Origin: Rotaria macrura
Taxonomy: Eukaryota; Rotifera; Eurotatoria; Philodinida; Philodinidae
Direction of reading: 5' to 3'
Assembly: GCA_900239685.1 (NCBI GenBank)
Contig: OENT01000028.1
Span: forward strand, 267,139-331,138
Length of the DNA stretch: 64,000 bases
A program made the position numbers and the translations under genes. This document shows positions 24,401 to 36,700 of the stretch, in pieces. How positions within the stretch are numbered: the stretch's first letter is position 1; each line of letters starts with the position of its first letter. The notes below the pieces were generated by a model. The model made no database searches. It was given only the letters and a program-made list of their open reading frames with translations, and was not told the origin of the DNA.

Positions 24401-27400
24401 CATTAAGCTTCCAATTTTATATGAAATTTCTTTTCCATTAACATTAAACGAAGAACAATGTGCACAATATGTTCTTGTTCGACGTTGTTTGAAGCTAGAA
24501 ATGAAAAGAAAAACTTTTTTCTTCTACTATTTCTAAAATTTTCTTCTCAGTTTTTAAGAAAAAACATCGAAACAGAGCATTTTTATGCTCCATTGAAGAT
24601 TCGAATACTCGATTGAACAAGTAGGCATTAATGTTGTTGACATATAATGAAATATTTGCTGCCGTCAGCATCTCATTTTTATACATGAAGTGCTATTCAA
24701 TTTCCCGGAAGATAATGTGAGCCAATAGTGACAGAATGCATCTTGAATAAAATAGATGGAATAAAAGAATTTTCTAATGATAAACCGAAACAGATACATC
24801 TCATCGCACATGGTAAATTGACAAGAGCCATATTAGCAGTACTTTCTATTACTCTATAATAATATATCAATTACATTTGATAACACCAATGTTATGTCTC
24901 CTACACACAATACTATGCATGCTTTCTCTGTACCACGGATTGAGTATATACAATTAGCGTATATATTATACAAAGTATATAAAGGAACCAACACGATTGA
25001 TACTCACAGTCGATGATTTATTCGATTGGCTAGGGTAATCCAAATCAGACAATTGAGTTATTTCATTCTAAATGGTATCAACCAAAACAAAAAACAAATC
25101 ATGTCATATTGACATGTATGATCGTTTACACACCTAAATATTCATCGAGTTTTTAAATTTCATGTCTTTTATTTTTTCTATATCATATTTCCATTATCAA
25201 AATATCACAGTAGAAATCAGCTAACAAGTGAAGTTGAATTTGGGATCAATTGTGGGAAAAAAATAAATCTAGTTTTAGATAATTTGTTGATAATAGAGTT
25301 TTATTTTCGTTGACACACAGCAATAGCCAGTATACATATCTTCGAGTTGTATTGAAGTTTATTTTGACAGTATATCAATTGTGAATCTTTTTTAATTGAA
25401 AACTGTTTGTGGAATATATGTTCTAAATGAAGGGATATATTTAGAATTCAAAACTGTTTCATTTTATAGTCATGCATATGCATAGTTTTACGTAATGAGC
25501 ATTGTTTATATTTGTTCTTCTCGCTTTTTACACATAAGGGTTACTAACGAAAGTTTTTGTTTACGATTTATCTAATGTCCTGGAATGAATTTCAAAAGGT
25601 CTATCATGAAAACCTCTTTTTCAGAAAATCTCTCTCCCTCTTTTTGCTATTGTTATCTATTTCAATACAAATAAATTAATGCACGACATTTGTTCTGTGT
25701 ATAATCTCATCAGTAGTTTATATTTTGTTTCTGTCGAGCGATTAGATTAAATCTTTTGGAACAATCATCCACATTATATGATTCGTCACTATATATTATT
25801 ATTTTATCCTATGTTGATCTTCAAACAAATACTTTCATATTTCCTTCCACATTCGATGTTTCTTTCCATGATAGTAAAACTGATAAATGATGTTATAAAG
25901 CATAATTTTTAACTTCAATATACCAGCTGAACACGCTATCTATTTTGAAAAGAATGCGTTTCAATTATGTCGTATCCCTTCAATGAATTTTTTTACATCT
26001 GAACTTTAATTTTCACGATTTCTCTAATCATGCTTTTTATAACAACACCAATGTCTAACAGAATCGACTCGAGCGATCATAATAAAACATTAAATCAACT
26101 GGTCTCTTTTCGTTTATTTCTTATCAAAATGTTTCAAAACAAAAGAAGAAAAAATAACCTTGGAGAAAGCTACTCATGATATCGACTTTTAAAAGCTAAG
26201 TCAAATTTTTATCTATAGAACAGGTTTACAAAAAACAATTATTCTCTTGTCAATTCATATTGATATGATAGCGGAGGAGAACAACTTTTTGATTATTTTT
26301 CAAGGCCACTACATATTTTCAACTTTCATATCAACGTTACGAATCATGGTCATTTTGTGAATTTTTTCCATCTTTTAATTTCATGAAAACGAAGTTCTCT
26401 GCCATCACTAGAGAAAATGAGAACATATCATGACAGTACTATGAACGAGACATATATTTCATTTCTTGTTTTAGTTAGCATACTCCCTTGAGCACTGTGT
26501 GAATTCTTGCTCTATTTACTATCATGTAACATGTAGTGTGATACCAACTTATTGATAAAAAAAGCCAAGATCAAATTTTTTTTTGTATCATTTCGTGATA
26601 AGTCACTCGTTTAATGAGCCATAGGTTTGTTGAAGATTAACACTTGATAAAAGCATCGATCAATAGAATTATCGACAGATTATTCTAATGTGGATTATAA
26701 CATTATGCATACGGATAATACAAAAGAAATACTTTTAGTAAAAGTATCAGGTGTTTTTTAACAGTGACATTTCTGTTCTCCATCTATTGAAAAAGTTGTT
26801 CTGTCGATCCGAGCAGAATTACAACGTACACTACTATGTAGCAGTTTCTGTTAATGCGAGCAATATTGTTTTAGTCTAATTATCACATAGTACAGATGTT
26901 CGTCATTGTTGGAATTATTCTTGTGAAATTTCAACATAAGAGTAGTTCATCTATGCGAAAGACATGTTTATATGCAAACGTCCTTTGATTGTATAACAGT
27001 CTAGGTCCGGGATAGTTGGAATGAAGGCCTACTTCTGTTTGCCAATTATTATACTATACAAGCAATCATTACATTTTCGTTCTTCATGATAGTAAAAGAT
27101 TGTAATTACTTACTCATTCAAATAATGTGATATCTAACAATTGGATTCTCTTTTTTTTTGTCTTTTACGAAGAATTCTCAATCGATGATGAATCAAAAGA
27201 TTTACTCTATTTTTGTAGCGTGAAGAAATTCTTACTTGAACTATTTAAGATAAAAAATGGATTCGCAAAATATGCCTCGTCTTTGCATAAAAAAAGATGC
27301 TATGATTCCTTGTTTTTATTTTGAATACATATTTATTGATGTATTGAGCATATCACGTTGTCTCTACAACTAACAATGGACAATTACGATCATTATTCTT

Positions 27401-28525
27401 AACTTGTATTTAAAATGTGAATCACGTACGGTAGTGTATACAATCAATACTGATTTGTTCTACACATGCTTCATTAAGCAAATGAATTCAACAAAATGAG
27501 TACAGAATAAAATTAATTGTTGCTTTGCTTGTCGTCTCGATACGAACCTACAAGATTCTTATTAATCGCTACGATGTTGTTGAGTGAGAAAAATATTTAT
27601 TCAATTGAATTGAAATTTTTTCCGTGACACAAATCACCTTAAATAACTTGAATTTATCGTATTGAACGAATAGGAAACAGAATAATTCAATATAAAGAAT
27701 AAATGGTTTATGAAAATCTGTTAAACTAATTATAATAACATGTTCTATTGAATTAGTGTATAAGTATGTCATTAATAATCATGTTAATAACTATTAAAGA
27801 AAAAGAGACATGGAAGATTGTTACGGTATAGATGGCAATGATCGATCATCTTTGACTTCTTCAGAATTATAATCTCTGAGAAGTTCCTTCTTTGCGAAAA
27901 ATTACTTAATCTAACTTAATTTTCATTGAATCTGAAGTATCAAATTGTCATACACATGTCGCAGTAGAATAAATAGAATATTTTATTTTCTGCTAACGAA
28001 ATTTTGCACCAATTTATCGATCAGTTCACGTACTTCTCTGATGTGTTGCACTCGTCGGTCATAGAAACGTTTCACATCACACAAATAGAATAAGTTTATT
28101 TTTATTTTTATTTTTAGTTTGTCTACCAATGTCTACTGGACATCCTATATGACACGCGAATGTGTATCTTTCTTCGAAGACATGGCAAACCTGAAGATTG
28201 TGAATCAATAAAGAGAAAGTGTTATTTCAAAAAAGAAAGATTAAAGAAGACATGTAGAAAGCAGGAGAGACGACAATAACAAAAAAAAATGAATCCAAAT
28301 GATATCAAATGTTTTCCTATTGAAGATCAAGCAAAACAAGCACTAAGTTACCATACATGTATACAAATAGACAGGACAAATAAGCGGGCAATTGAACGCA
28401 AAACCTCTATAAAATCTGTTCGACATATAAATTTAAGATAATAGTAATCCAAAAAAATACATAATATTTTCTTTTCTGTACGTTATTATGGCGTCGATAA
28501 GTCTTTTCGATAAACATCATTATCT
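21451..28525. other. 7-kb stretch without supported genes
   Basis: AT-rich DNA with short TA runs (for example 21607-21620). All open frames are below about 80 codons, low in complexity, and show no domain, no convincing splice pattern and no conserved motif. It could include distal regulatory DNA, untranslated exons or fast-evolving non-coding RNA, none of which can be read here. Confidence 0.55.
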
Positions 28526-29446
28526 TTAAACATTAGGTGCCAATAATTGTCGAAGGATTTCATCTTTGAGGCAACCTTCAACAAATTCATCGCGAGAAAT
28601 ATTTTTATCGTCATTTAGATCTAATTTTTCCATGATTAATTTCACACGATTTTCAGGTGAATTTTCTCCTTTACGATGGTCTTCACCTAGTAATGAAATG
28701 AAGCGTGAATAAAAACAAAACAATAATCAGAGAACAAACCTAAGAGATCGTATATAGCCGTAATAACTTTGGTCATTTCTTTCTTGTCAATCTAAATAAA
28801 GATAAACAAAATGATATGCTGCTGATTATACGATTTCATGAATTAATAAATAGAGATGATGGATTAGAATATTCCATGTATACAATCCATATCTCTCTCT
28901 CTCTGTCTTAAAACTAGCACGATGAAATAAACAATCCGATAACGATAAAAACGATCAGTTATATGCGACGATGAGTCGACGGCTGTTCTCTTCATTTATG
29001 CTGACCTTCGGTCGGTCCTGTCTATTTGAACATGCGTGTGTTATCTTTTTTTGTATTATATCTGTGCATTGTTTTATTGCTCTTACTTTGCCATTTTGAT
29101 TGATATCATAAATATCAAATGCAAGCTGTAATTTATCACGGATATCTCCATTAGAATTCGTATTAACAGCTAGCAGAAATTCCACGAAATCAATAGAGCC
29201 ACTATTATCTTTATCGAATGTACGAAATACTTGGTAACTATATTTTTCAGCTTCACATTCGGGATAAAATTTTTTATAAACTTCTACAAATTGTCTTGAC
29301 GTCAATTTTCCATTTGGACAATCTCTTAAAAATGATGCATGCCATTGACGAATTTGTTCTGGTGTGTATTTTGTATTTTTCGAAAGGCGTTCAATTGTTT
29401 CCTCATCTAATTCAACACCACATGCTTTACTACCTTCAGCACCCAT
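28526..29446 (-). CDS. Neuronal calcium sensor (NCS family) EF-hand protein, 190 aa, 3 exons
   Basis: Calcium-myristoyl switch protein related to frequenin/hippocalcin. Exons 29446-29087, 28791-28740 and 28686-28526. It starts MGAEGS, an N-myristoylation signal. EF-hand 1 carries the CPNG variant (43-46) that disables calcium binding across the NCS family. EF-hands 2 (DKDNSGSIDFVE, 78-89), 3 (DINQNGK then IDKKE, 114-125) and 4 (DLNDDKNISRDE, 160-171) all have acidic ligands and a position-12 Glu, so three sites should bind calcium. Length equals NCS-1 (190 aa). The C-terminus EGCLKDEILRQLLAPNV differs from NCS-1, so I do not assign a subfamily. No splice acceptor lies close to its ATG, unlike many neighbours. 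The same-strand paralog upstream has more introns. Confidence 0.95.
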
Positions 29447-30405
29447 AATTTTTAAATCGGCAAAAATTTTATTCGAATACAGATACTAGTAATAGTCGCA
29501 ATCGTCTCTTTATGTAATAATACCACGCACGTGATAAAGAACCGTATTATTTATACTGGTATAACTAAGAACAATGATGAAAGAAAGGAAGACAGGATAA
29601 AAATGGTAGGTATATGAAGGAGATATTATATACCTTGGGGGATGACGTACTACTTAATGATTAGATGATACTCTCTTCGATGACGCTTATACGAACAGAC
29701 AGAAATAAATGTTGCTGACTTACATATTTTATCGTTTTTGCTCATTAATTCATCCTCTTTTGGTGACATGAAAATATTTTCTCTCTTGCTATTCTTCATT
29801 AGTAAAGAGCAACACTACACTAGAGTCACTAGTCCGTAAGATAGAGAATAAAAGAAAATGCCCATACAGCGAGCAAAACGTTTGTGTATTTGTATAAGAA
29901 CAAAATGTGTAGCCGTTTTACTGAGAGCCAATATTAATGTTCGATTGTAAACGTTGAAGACATGAACTAGTCATAGGACGCCCTTATGCGACATCGTCAT
30001 TAGACTTGAATTATATATATATAGTCATAACGTTATAATAGTGTTCAGTCAAAGAAAAAATATTGCAGGCAACTACGATAAGTTCTAAGACATAGGCTGA
30101 CAATGAGGAATAACTACTCGTTATTATTATATATTTGATAAATGAGTGACACATTCATGTGTATGTTGATGCGCAACCAGTAGTTAGTTTTATTACAATA
30201 GTTAATAATAAGAACGACTGGGAGACTTCGTATAAAAAATCAAATCAAATCCATATGAGATGACTGTGTGCTATACTGAAAAGATTGATTATTTTTCCAC
30301 GAGGAAAGTAAGTACGTCATTTTCTGTTGCGTTTCGTTAACACTCTTGGGAATAGATTCTTTCTTCAAAATACTCATTTCCTATTCGATTATGATTCCGA
30401 ATATT
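29447..30405. other. Spacer between tandem NCS-type genes
   Basis: It holds the promoter of the downstream NCS gene and no recognisable EF-hand 4 or C-terminus for the upstream paralog. A short TA run lies near 30014-30022. Confidence 0.5.
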
Positions 30406-31045
30406 TCAGAAAATTGAACGCAATAACTTTATCGATAGTTTCTTTACTACAAATATCATTATGTTATTTACCTTTCCATTCTTATTCATATCGTACATAT
30501 CAAAAGCCAATCGAAGTTTTTCCCGAACATCACCTTAAATATATTCGATTTTAGATGATTAAAAATCGTATTTTGAATACAAACCATGAGATGTAATATT
30601 CACAGCAATAAGAAATTCGACGAAATCAATGTAACCATTTCCATCCGCATCTAATTATAGTCATGACTAGCAGGGAAAATTATGAAAATAATTATATTTA
30701 CCAAATGTTTTGAAGACTTGCTCACAAAACTTTTCAGCTTTACCTTCCGGATAAAATTTCTAAAAGTTTATATTCATATTATATCAGTAGCCAAAAGTAT
30801 ACTTTACCTTGTACACTTCAAAGAATTTCTTTTTATCAAGTTTACCATTTGGACAATCACTGTGAAAAAGAAAAACAAAATTTCAAAACAGAAAGTATAC
30901 AATGCTGTTTTTTGTACCGAAGAAATCCTTGATGCCAATCATGAATCTGTTGCTTTGAATACGTTGTATTTTTTGTTAAACGATCAATTTCATCATCAGA
31001 TAAATGAGTTAGATCTTTCTTATGTTTACCAGCTTTCTGACCCAT
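30406..31045 (-). pseudogene. Second NCS-type EF-hand gene, truncated within EF-hand 3
   Basis: Exons 31045-30918, 30859-30808, 30759-30702, 30650-30585 and 30533-30472 join in phase. They encode MGQKAGKHKK, a CPNG-type EF-hand 1 (DCPNGKL), a full EF-hand 2 (DADGNGYIDFVE) and the first half of EF-hand 3 (DMNKNGK). The intact neighbour has an intron at exactly this point. Here the GTAAAT donor is followed after only about 14 bases by sequence resembling the next exon (KETIDKVIAF-like frame at about 30413-30458), with no acceptor AG and no room for an intron. Reading through adds 21 residues and stops at 30406. EF-hand 4 is absent from the following kilobase. It is either a pseudogene or a shortened protein of about 140 aa. 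A TTAG acceptor lies two bases before the ATG. Confidence 0.75.
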
Positions 31046-31051
31046 CACTAA

Positions 31052-31814
31052 TGTAAAGAATATGTTTTCTTTGCTGATTAAAAATTATTCTAGAAAAAAA
31101 AAATAACCGCAGTCCTAATATTATTATAAGAGGATATTGAGAAAGAATGGATTAACTATTAAATGACGCAAAATATGAATAAAGTTGGCTTATTCGTTCT
31201 CTTATCGAACATTTCAAGGACGCACCGAATGCATAGGAAAAAAGAGTAATCAATACAATGAATCATTAGGCCATCACAAGCCCATCGATTAATTCGATAT
31301 TCGACAAACAAAACAATACAGAAAGATATAATATACTCATACCCTGCTCAAATATCTACAAACACAAGAGCAAGTAGCTTTGATCTGATGCACAACGAAC
31401 GCTCTACACATTAAAAAAATGCATGTTCTGCATCTTTTTTTCACTGCGTTATGCATTCTTTCTCTTGCGGCGATGATCGACGACGACTAATAGTAGCAGC
31501 AGCAATGGCGGCAGTGTTATTTCTTCGTAGTTGTCAAAAAAAACAGAGAGAGAGTGAGCGAACAAACGAGAGAAAATGGCGAGAGGCATTTTCTATGGTG
31601 ATGTTCTCTTTCCTTCTTTCTTTCTTTTTTTTTCTTCTTTGCTCTATTCAAATAGCAATAAAGCATTATACAAGCAATAGGCAACGGTCACTTAACACAT
31701 TCTTCCCTTACTATTGAGGCATGCATGTTATTATTTTAGTTAACTTGTTTTTTTTAAATAATTTGCAAACAAAATTACAAAAAAGAAAACCAAAATAAAA
31801 TGATTCGTATTCAG
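31052..31814. other. Intergenic, no gene seen
   Basis: Region between two minus-strand genes with a T-rich/C-rich patch near 31609-31640. It contains an 88-codon plus-strand frame of low complexity that I do not accept as a gene. Confidence 0.5.
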
Positions 31815-32748
31815 TTAGTAATAACTTTCGACAGGCCAACTAGAAAATTTATATTGCTTTGGTAAAGCTGGAATATTTGCGGTTTTCGAACCATATTTGT
31901 CGATGGCATGTTCGGGTAACAGACGCCAACCAATTTTCTAATTACATAGAAACAAGTAACAATATAAAGAAATATTTGAATAAAAACTCAATGGGAAAAG
32001 AAGTTTAAAAAAAATTATATATATTTTTATGCATCAAAAGATTTTCTGATGTCTCCATCAATTAGCAAAACACTGAAGTAACTTATCAATCAAATTACTG
32101 TCGTCAAAAACAAAATACAAGGAGATTTGTTGAAAAACGTCAATTTACTTACATCACTTTCTGTTTCAGGAAATGAACCTAATAAACGCCGACGCCGTTG
32201 GCCAGGTAAACGTTTATGCAATGGAGGCAAAATATCTACTGGCTGTTGCCATTCAGGACGCTTAAGTGAAATAAAAGAATTATTAAGAGTTATACCACGG
32301 TTCTTTGCTGAATTTTCATTCATCTTTATTTTAAAAAAAGCAGAATCAATTATTTAAAGATTTGTGAATTACAGTAATGAAAGCTTACTTCCCGATATTC
32401 ATCAATTAACCATGGATCAAATTTTGCTTTCCATATTCGATTTGCTTCTTCCTCTTTCTGTAGAGTTTCTCTCCTGTAAAATATTTTCTTCATTGTTTTT
32501 CTCATAGTCCTCATATTACTTCCTTTTTTTCCTTCTTACCTGAATTTATCTAATGCAACAAAATCTTTGAATTCATCATGATTTGCATGTGAAAATGTTG
32601 ATATTGTAGGCTGATTAGAAATTAATGGCGTTTTTCTAGTTATCGGCCGAGCCGATCGTATGTTAGTTGATACTAAGTAATGTGAAAATAAAAATTCTTT
32701 TTATCATCGATTCGGCGATTTACCGTGATGAGCCTTCGATTTCGACAT
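31815..32748 (-). CDS. Unrecognised 178-aa protein, 5 exons
   Basis: Exons 32748-32724, 32672-32540, 32473-32389, 32323-32153 and 31937-31815 give one continuous frame with consensus splice sites, so this is a real gene. It has no signal peptide or membrane segment. Visible features: a Ser/Thr-rich start, a charged helical part (RRETLQKEEEANRIWKAKF followed by DPWLIDEYRE), a basic patch (HKRLPGQRRRRLLGSFP), and a C-terminal Trp/Tyr-rich block (GWRLLPEHAIDKYG then PKQYKFSSWPVESYY). Short, basic proteins with scattered aromatic motifs like this are common among axonemal microtubule-binding proteins, but that is only an impression and I cannot name a family. The ATG is six bases after a CTGTAG acceptor. 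Confidence 0.8.
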
Positions 32749-32754
32749 GATAAA

Positions 32755-33797
32755 CTACAGTTCGTTTGAAACAAAAGTTTCTGTTACTTTATTGTATGTA
32801 TGTATATATATATATATACACACTTTTAAAATGATGTAGTTGAATTCGTTTTTTTTGCTGTTGCTTCTTCGTTTTACCTTATCATTATAACTACATACAC
32901 ATGGTTTTTATATTAGATTTCTTTTTCGAGTTTCTTCATCATACAGAAAATAAAACGAGAGAACAACATATTGTAATGAAAGAAAATGAAATGACAAAGA
33001 TACAAATGTGCATAAATTTAATAGCTAACATAAATATGTATGTGTGTACGAATTTCATTTGACAGATGACACTTGACTTTTATTTTTCTTCTGTTTCAAC
33101 TCATAAATAGTGAAAAAAAGTCTATTATACAATAAGTCAGATCTTTAAAGATAAAACAATGGTTCGATTATTGCTGTACTTAAATTAGTGTGAATGTAAT
33201 AAATAAAGGTTATAAAATATTTTCAGGGAATTAAAACCACGAACAACAAGATAAGAATCGAATGCACGTGTCCCTTTCGAAAATATGACACATATCATTA
33301 TTATCTATGAAGAATTTATTCTATTGTTATAGGGAACTACATATGAATGACACGCACAATAGATGATGGATTTTATTTCATACATTTAGTTGTTATAGGT
33401 TGGCATAACCGAAGAATCTATACTGATCACTTTATACGAAGTTTTGCTAATTTCAGATGACATAGTCGTGAAATATCCGTGTACATATTTTTTCTTGACT
33501 TTGAATTTTTGCAATTACGATGTATTGTGAATAATACAAATGATACAATATCCTGTAGAGTGATTAGTTTTAGGTGAATTCATTTTCAACATCTTTTTTT
33601 GCAATTTTGTAGATGGCCATACATAATATATAAACTGTTAGTTTGTCTATCACACAAAAAAATAGGATCGATTGATGAGTCTCAACTACTATCAATGTAA
33701 AAATTTTAGTTAATCTTCACAAAGAATGGAAAATAATTGACAAAAGAATCAAAGAAAATGTCAGACAAAAAAAAATAAAGAACGTAATCATGTTCTA
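32755..33797. other. Intergenic, no gene seen
   Basis: Holds a TA run near 32807-32819 and the 5' flank of the 178-aa gene. The far side is the 3' flank of the beta-galactosidase gene. No coding frame supported. Confidence 0.5.
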
Positions 33798-36700
33798 TCA
33801 ATTATATTTATGATGTTGTTTGAATGGCAATGGTGCAGGCAATAACGTTGGCTTATCGAGTATAGGATAATTAACAAGTTCAATGGAACACATCTGTTCT
33901 AGACCACATGGTGATGATTGTAGTTCAATCATCGTTACAGAATTGATTGCAGATGGATTAAGCCACGGAGCTGGAATGTATAATGTAACTTGAGGTCCTA
34001 CTATAGGCCAGTATCGACCTAAATTGTATTGATTAATATAAGCAACACCTTTTTGCCAATAACCATTAGATACAGTCATAGGTAAAAGAAATGTATCTGA
34101 AGGAGTTTTATCTGCAACGTTAACGTTTCCTGTATAGATGTTTGGTGCGTTAGGATCGAAACTAGATTTAAACAAGAAAAAGAATAGTAAATGAAGTTAA
34201 AATAGATGCATGTTCAAACATACTCTTCAAACTCATCTGTAGTAAAATTAGTCGGAGCTTGATCAAACATAGAACCTGATATACACATTGTCCAATTGAC
34301 AAGTATTTGCCCATCTAATGTAATATTACTGACAAAACCCTATTATAATAATGTCATCAATCATATTTTTCAAAGATAATCGAGCATGTACTTTAGTATC
34401 GAAAAGATTACCACCATAGTTCAATCGACCCATATTTTCTACTATAGTATTTAAATGTGTTTCGCGATTACCAGGTGCTTGAATAATTAACTTTAATGAC
34501 GAACTATTAGCACGATATGCAATACCTATGGATTTCTATGTTAATTCAAACAGATCGGAGCAATCAAATGAATGCATTTATGAAATTGAAAAAGTACGAT
34601 ATTTACTTCGCCAAGTAATACATAGGCACGATCACGTATTCCACTTAAATCAAGTACTTTTCCTTGCACATCTGGGTTACTTAACACGGTCGAGTAGACA
34701 ACAAATGCTTGATTCTTAATATATGAATATGTATAAAAATTTTATTTCTTTATTTGTTTGAATCTACATGTACCTGTCCGAGTTCTTCAAATCTTTTCGG
34801 ATACACCGACATTGTACAATTGGGTGTGTGAGTTCTAATATAGCTCAATAAGGATTGCTTCTGAAAGAGACAATCGGATTCTTTTATTCGCACTTGTTTC
34901 ATATCGATTACCATTTTAATGAAACTTACAAAAGATAATTGTACACTTCCGTATGCTTTCTTTGTATTATTTCCGGGTACAGGTACTGACGGTAATGGCA
35001 AATAATTACCTATTACCTTTCGAATAGCCATATATTTTGAAGTAATATCACCTTAGAACAACAATAAAATGAAACGATTGAGAAGACTTATCATGTTGCA
35101 TATGAAATTCATATTATGAATTGAATATGTATAGACCTGGTTCTGATATTGGTGCATCATAATCATACGATGTCGGCTGTGGCATATAATCAGGATCAGC
35201 TCCTAGTCAATAAAATTTGAAAGATTTGAATGAATTTTTCTGTAAATAATCTAATTAATTAAATTCACCTGAAGTAAAACCGAAATTTGTTCCACCGTAA
35301 AACATGTAGAAATTAACATTCACACCAATGGATAGCATCTGATCAAGTGTTTGAATTATACTTTCGGTTGAAACTGTTGAATGTTGATGACCCCAAAGAT
35401 CAAGCCAACCCGGATAAAATTCAGTATTTATCAACGGACCATATGGTGCATATTGACGTTGATAACTAAAGGATTCATTGATATTAGCTCCAGGACCAAA
35501 GTCAATTGTTGTATATGCTCCTTTAATTGCTCCACATTTTAAATAGCCAAGACCATTACCGTCTAAACAATACGTCGAATAAAAGATGTAAGAAGAGTTT
35601 CGAGTAAAGCCTACCAACAGTAAACAGTACAACATTGACACCAAGATATTGACGAAAGATATCTCGTAAGTAGCCCATATAATCATGATCACACCTGAAA
35701 ACAAAACGAACATATACTCGATGAAGGAAAATCAACGAAAGCATTCATTTACGCTGGATAACTGCCATATTCATTTTCCACCTAAAGTTTCAACTATTTC
35801 TATTATATGATTGAACACATCATACCGAATAACAGACCTGAACAGATATCACTGAGCCACCGTTATTATACAACAGCGGTCGAATTTTCGGTAGAAGAAT
35901 ACTCATCCAACGAGTAACTGCGTTAAGATAGACTGTAAAAGCCAACAAAAAAAAACAGATCAGTGAAGATTCATGTACTTGATACGATTCTTTGATGAAG
36001 ACATTTTACCAGAGTTCATCTGCCGAAATTGTATTTGATTTAGATCACGTAAGAGCCACCAAGGTAATCCACCGAATTCGTGTTCACCACATCCATAACT
36101 AGAGAAAAAAAATGAGAAGTGTCATCATTAGAGAATTAGGAGCAGCTCATCAAAATCACGTACGGTCCTACGCGTAGAATAACAACAAAACCAATCTTTT
36201 GTGCTAATTGAATAAATGCGACAAGATCATTGTTATCTTCAAAATTATATACACCTTCGATTGGCTCATGTTGATCCCAGAAAACATACCTATAAAAATG
36301 AAGATAATATTAATAAGCTGAAAAATAATTAATTATAAATAAGATAATATTGGAAAATGGGAATCTTCTTCTTGACCTAGATAAAATTTCTTTCTCCCCC
36401 TCTCTCTCTAAATTCACAGACAGGCTTATATTTACTGTGAAAATCTATACGAGCTATTAAATGCACCAGGATAAGCTAATACTATCTTCTGCAGAGCCAT
36501 TCATAGTGTGTGGCTCAGGCACACACTTTAGCATTTACAAACTTTCTCTACTTTATTAAACTGCTAAGGTCGAACATTCCTGGCCACCCAATAAAAACGT
36601 TGTCTGCGTATTCGAACACACTATTTCCATTCTATTGAATAGATAACAGTATCAAACAAATGCAATAAAAACGTACATTTCACTAACACGACACAAAGCT

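Noticed and set aside
28955..29087. Longer unspliced C-terminus of the NCS protein read through the first donor
   Set aside because: The GTAAGA donor and the next exon restore EF-hand 3 and give the usual 190-aa length.
31451..31717. 88-codon plus-strand frame with a hydrophobic C-terminus
   Set aside because: Composition follows a T/C-rich tract; no family resemblance and no conserved motif.
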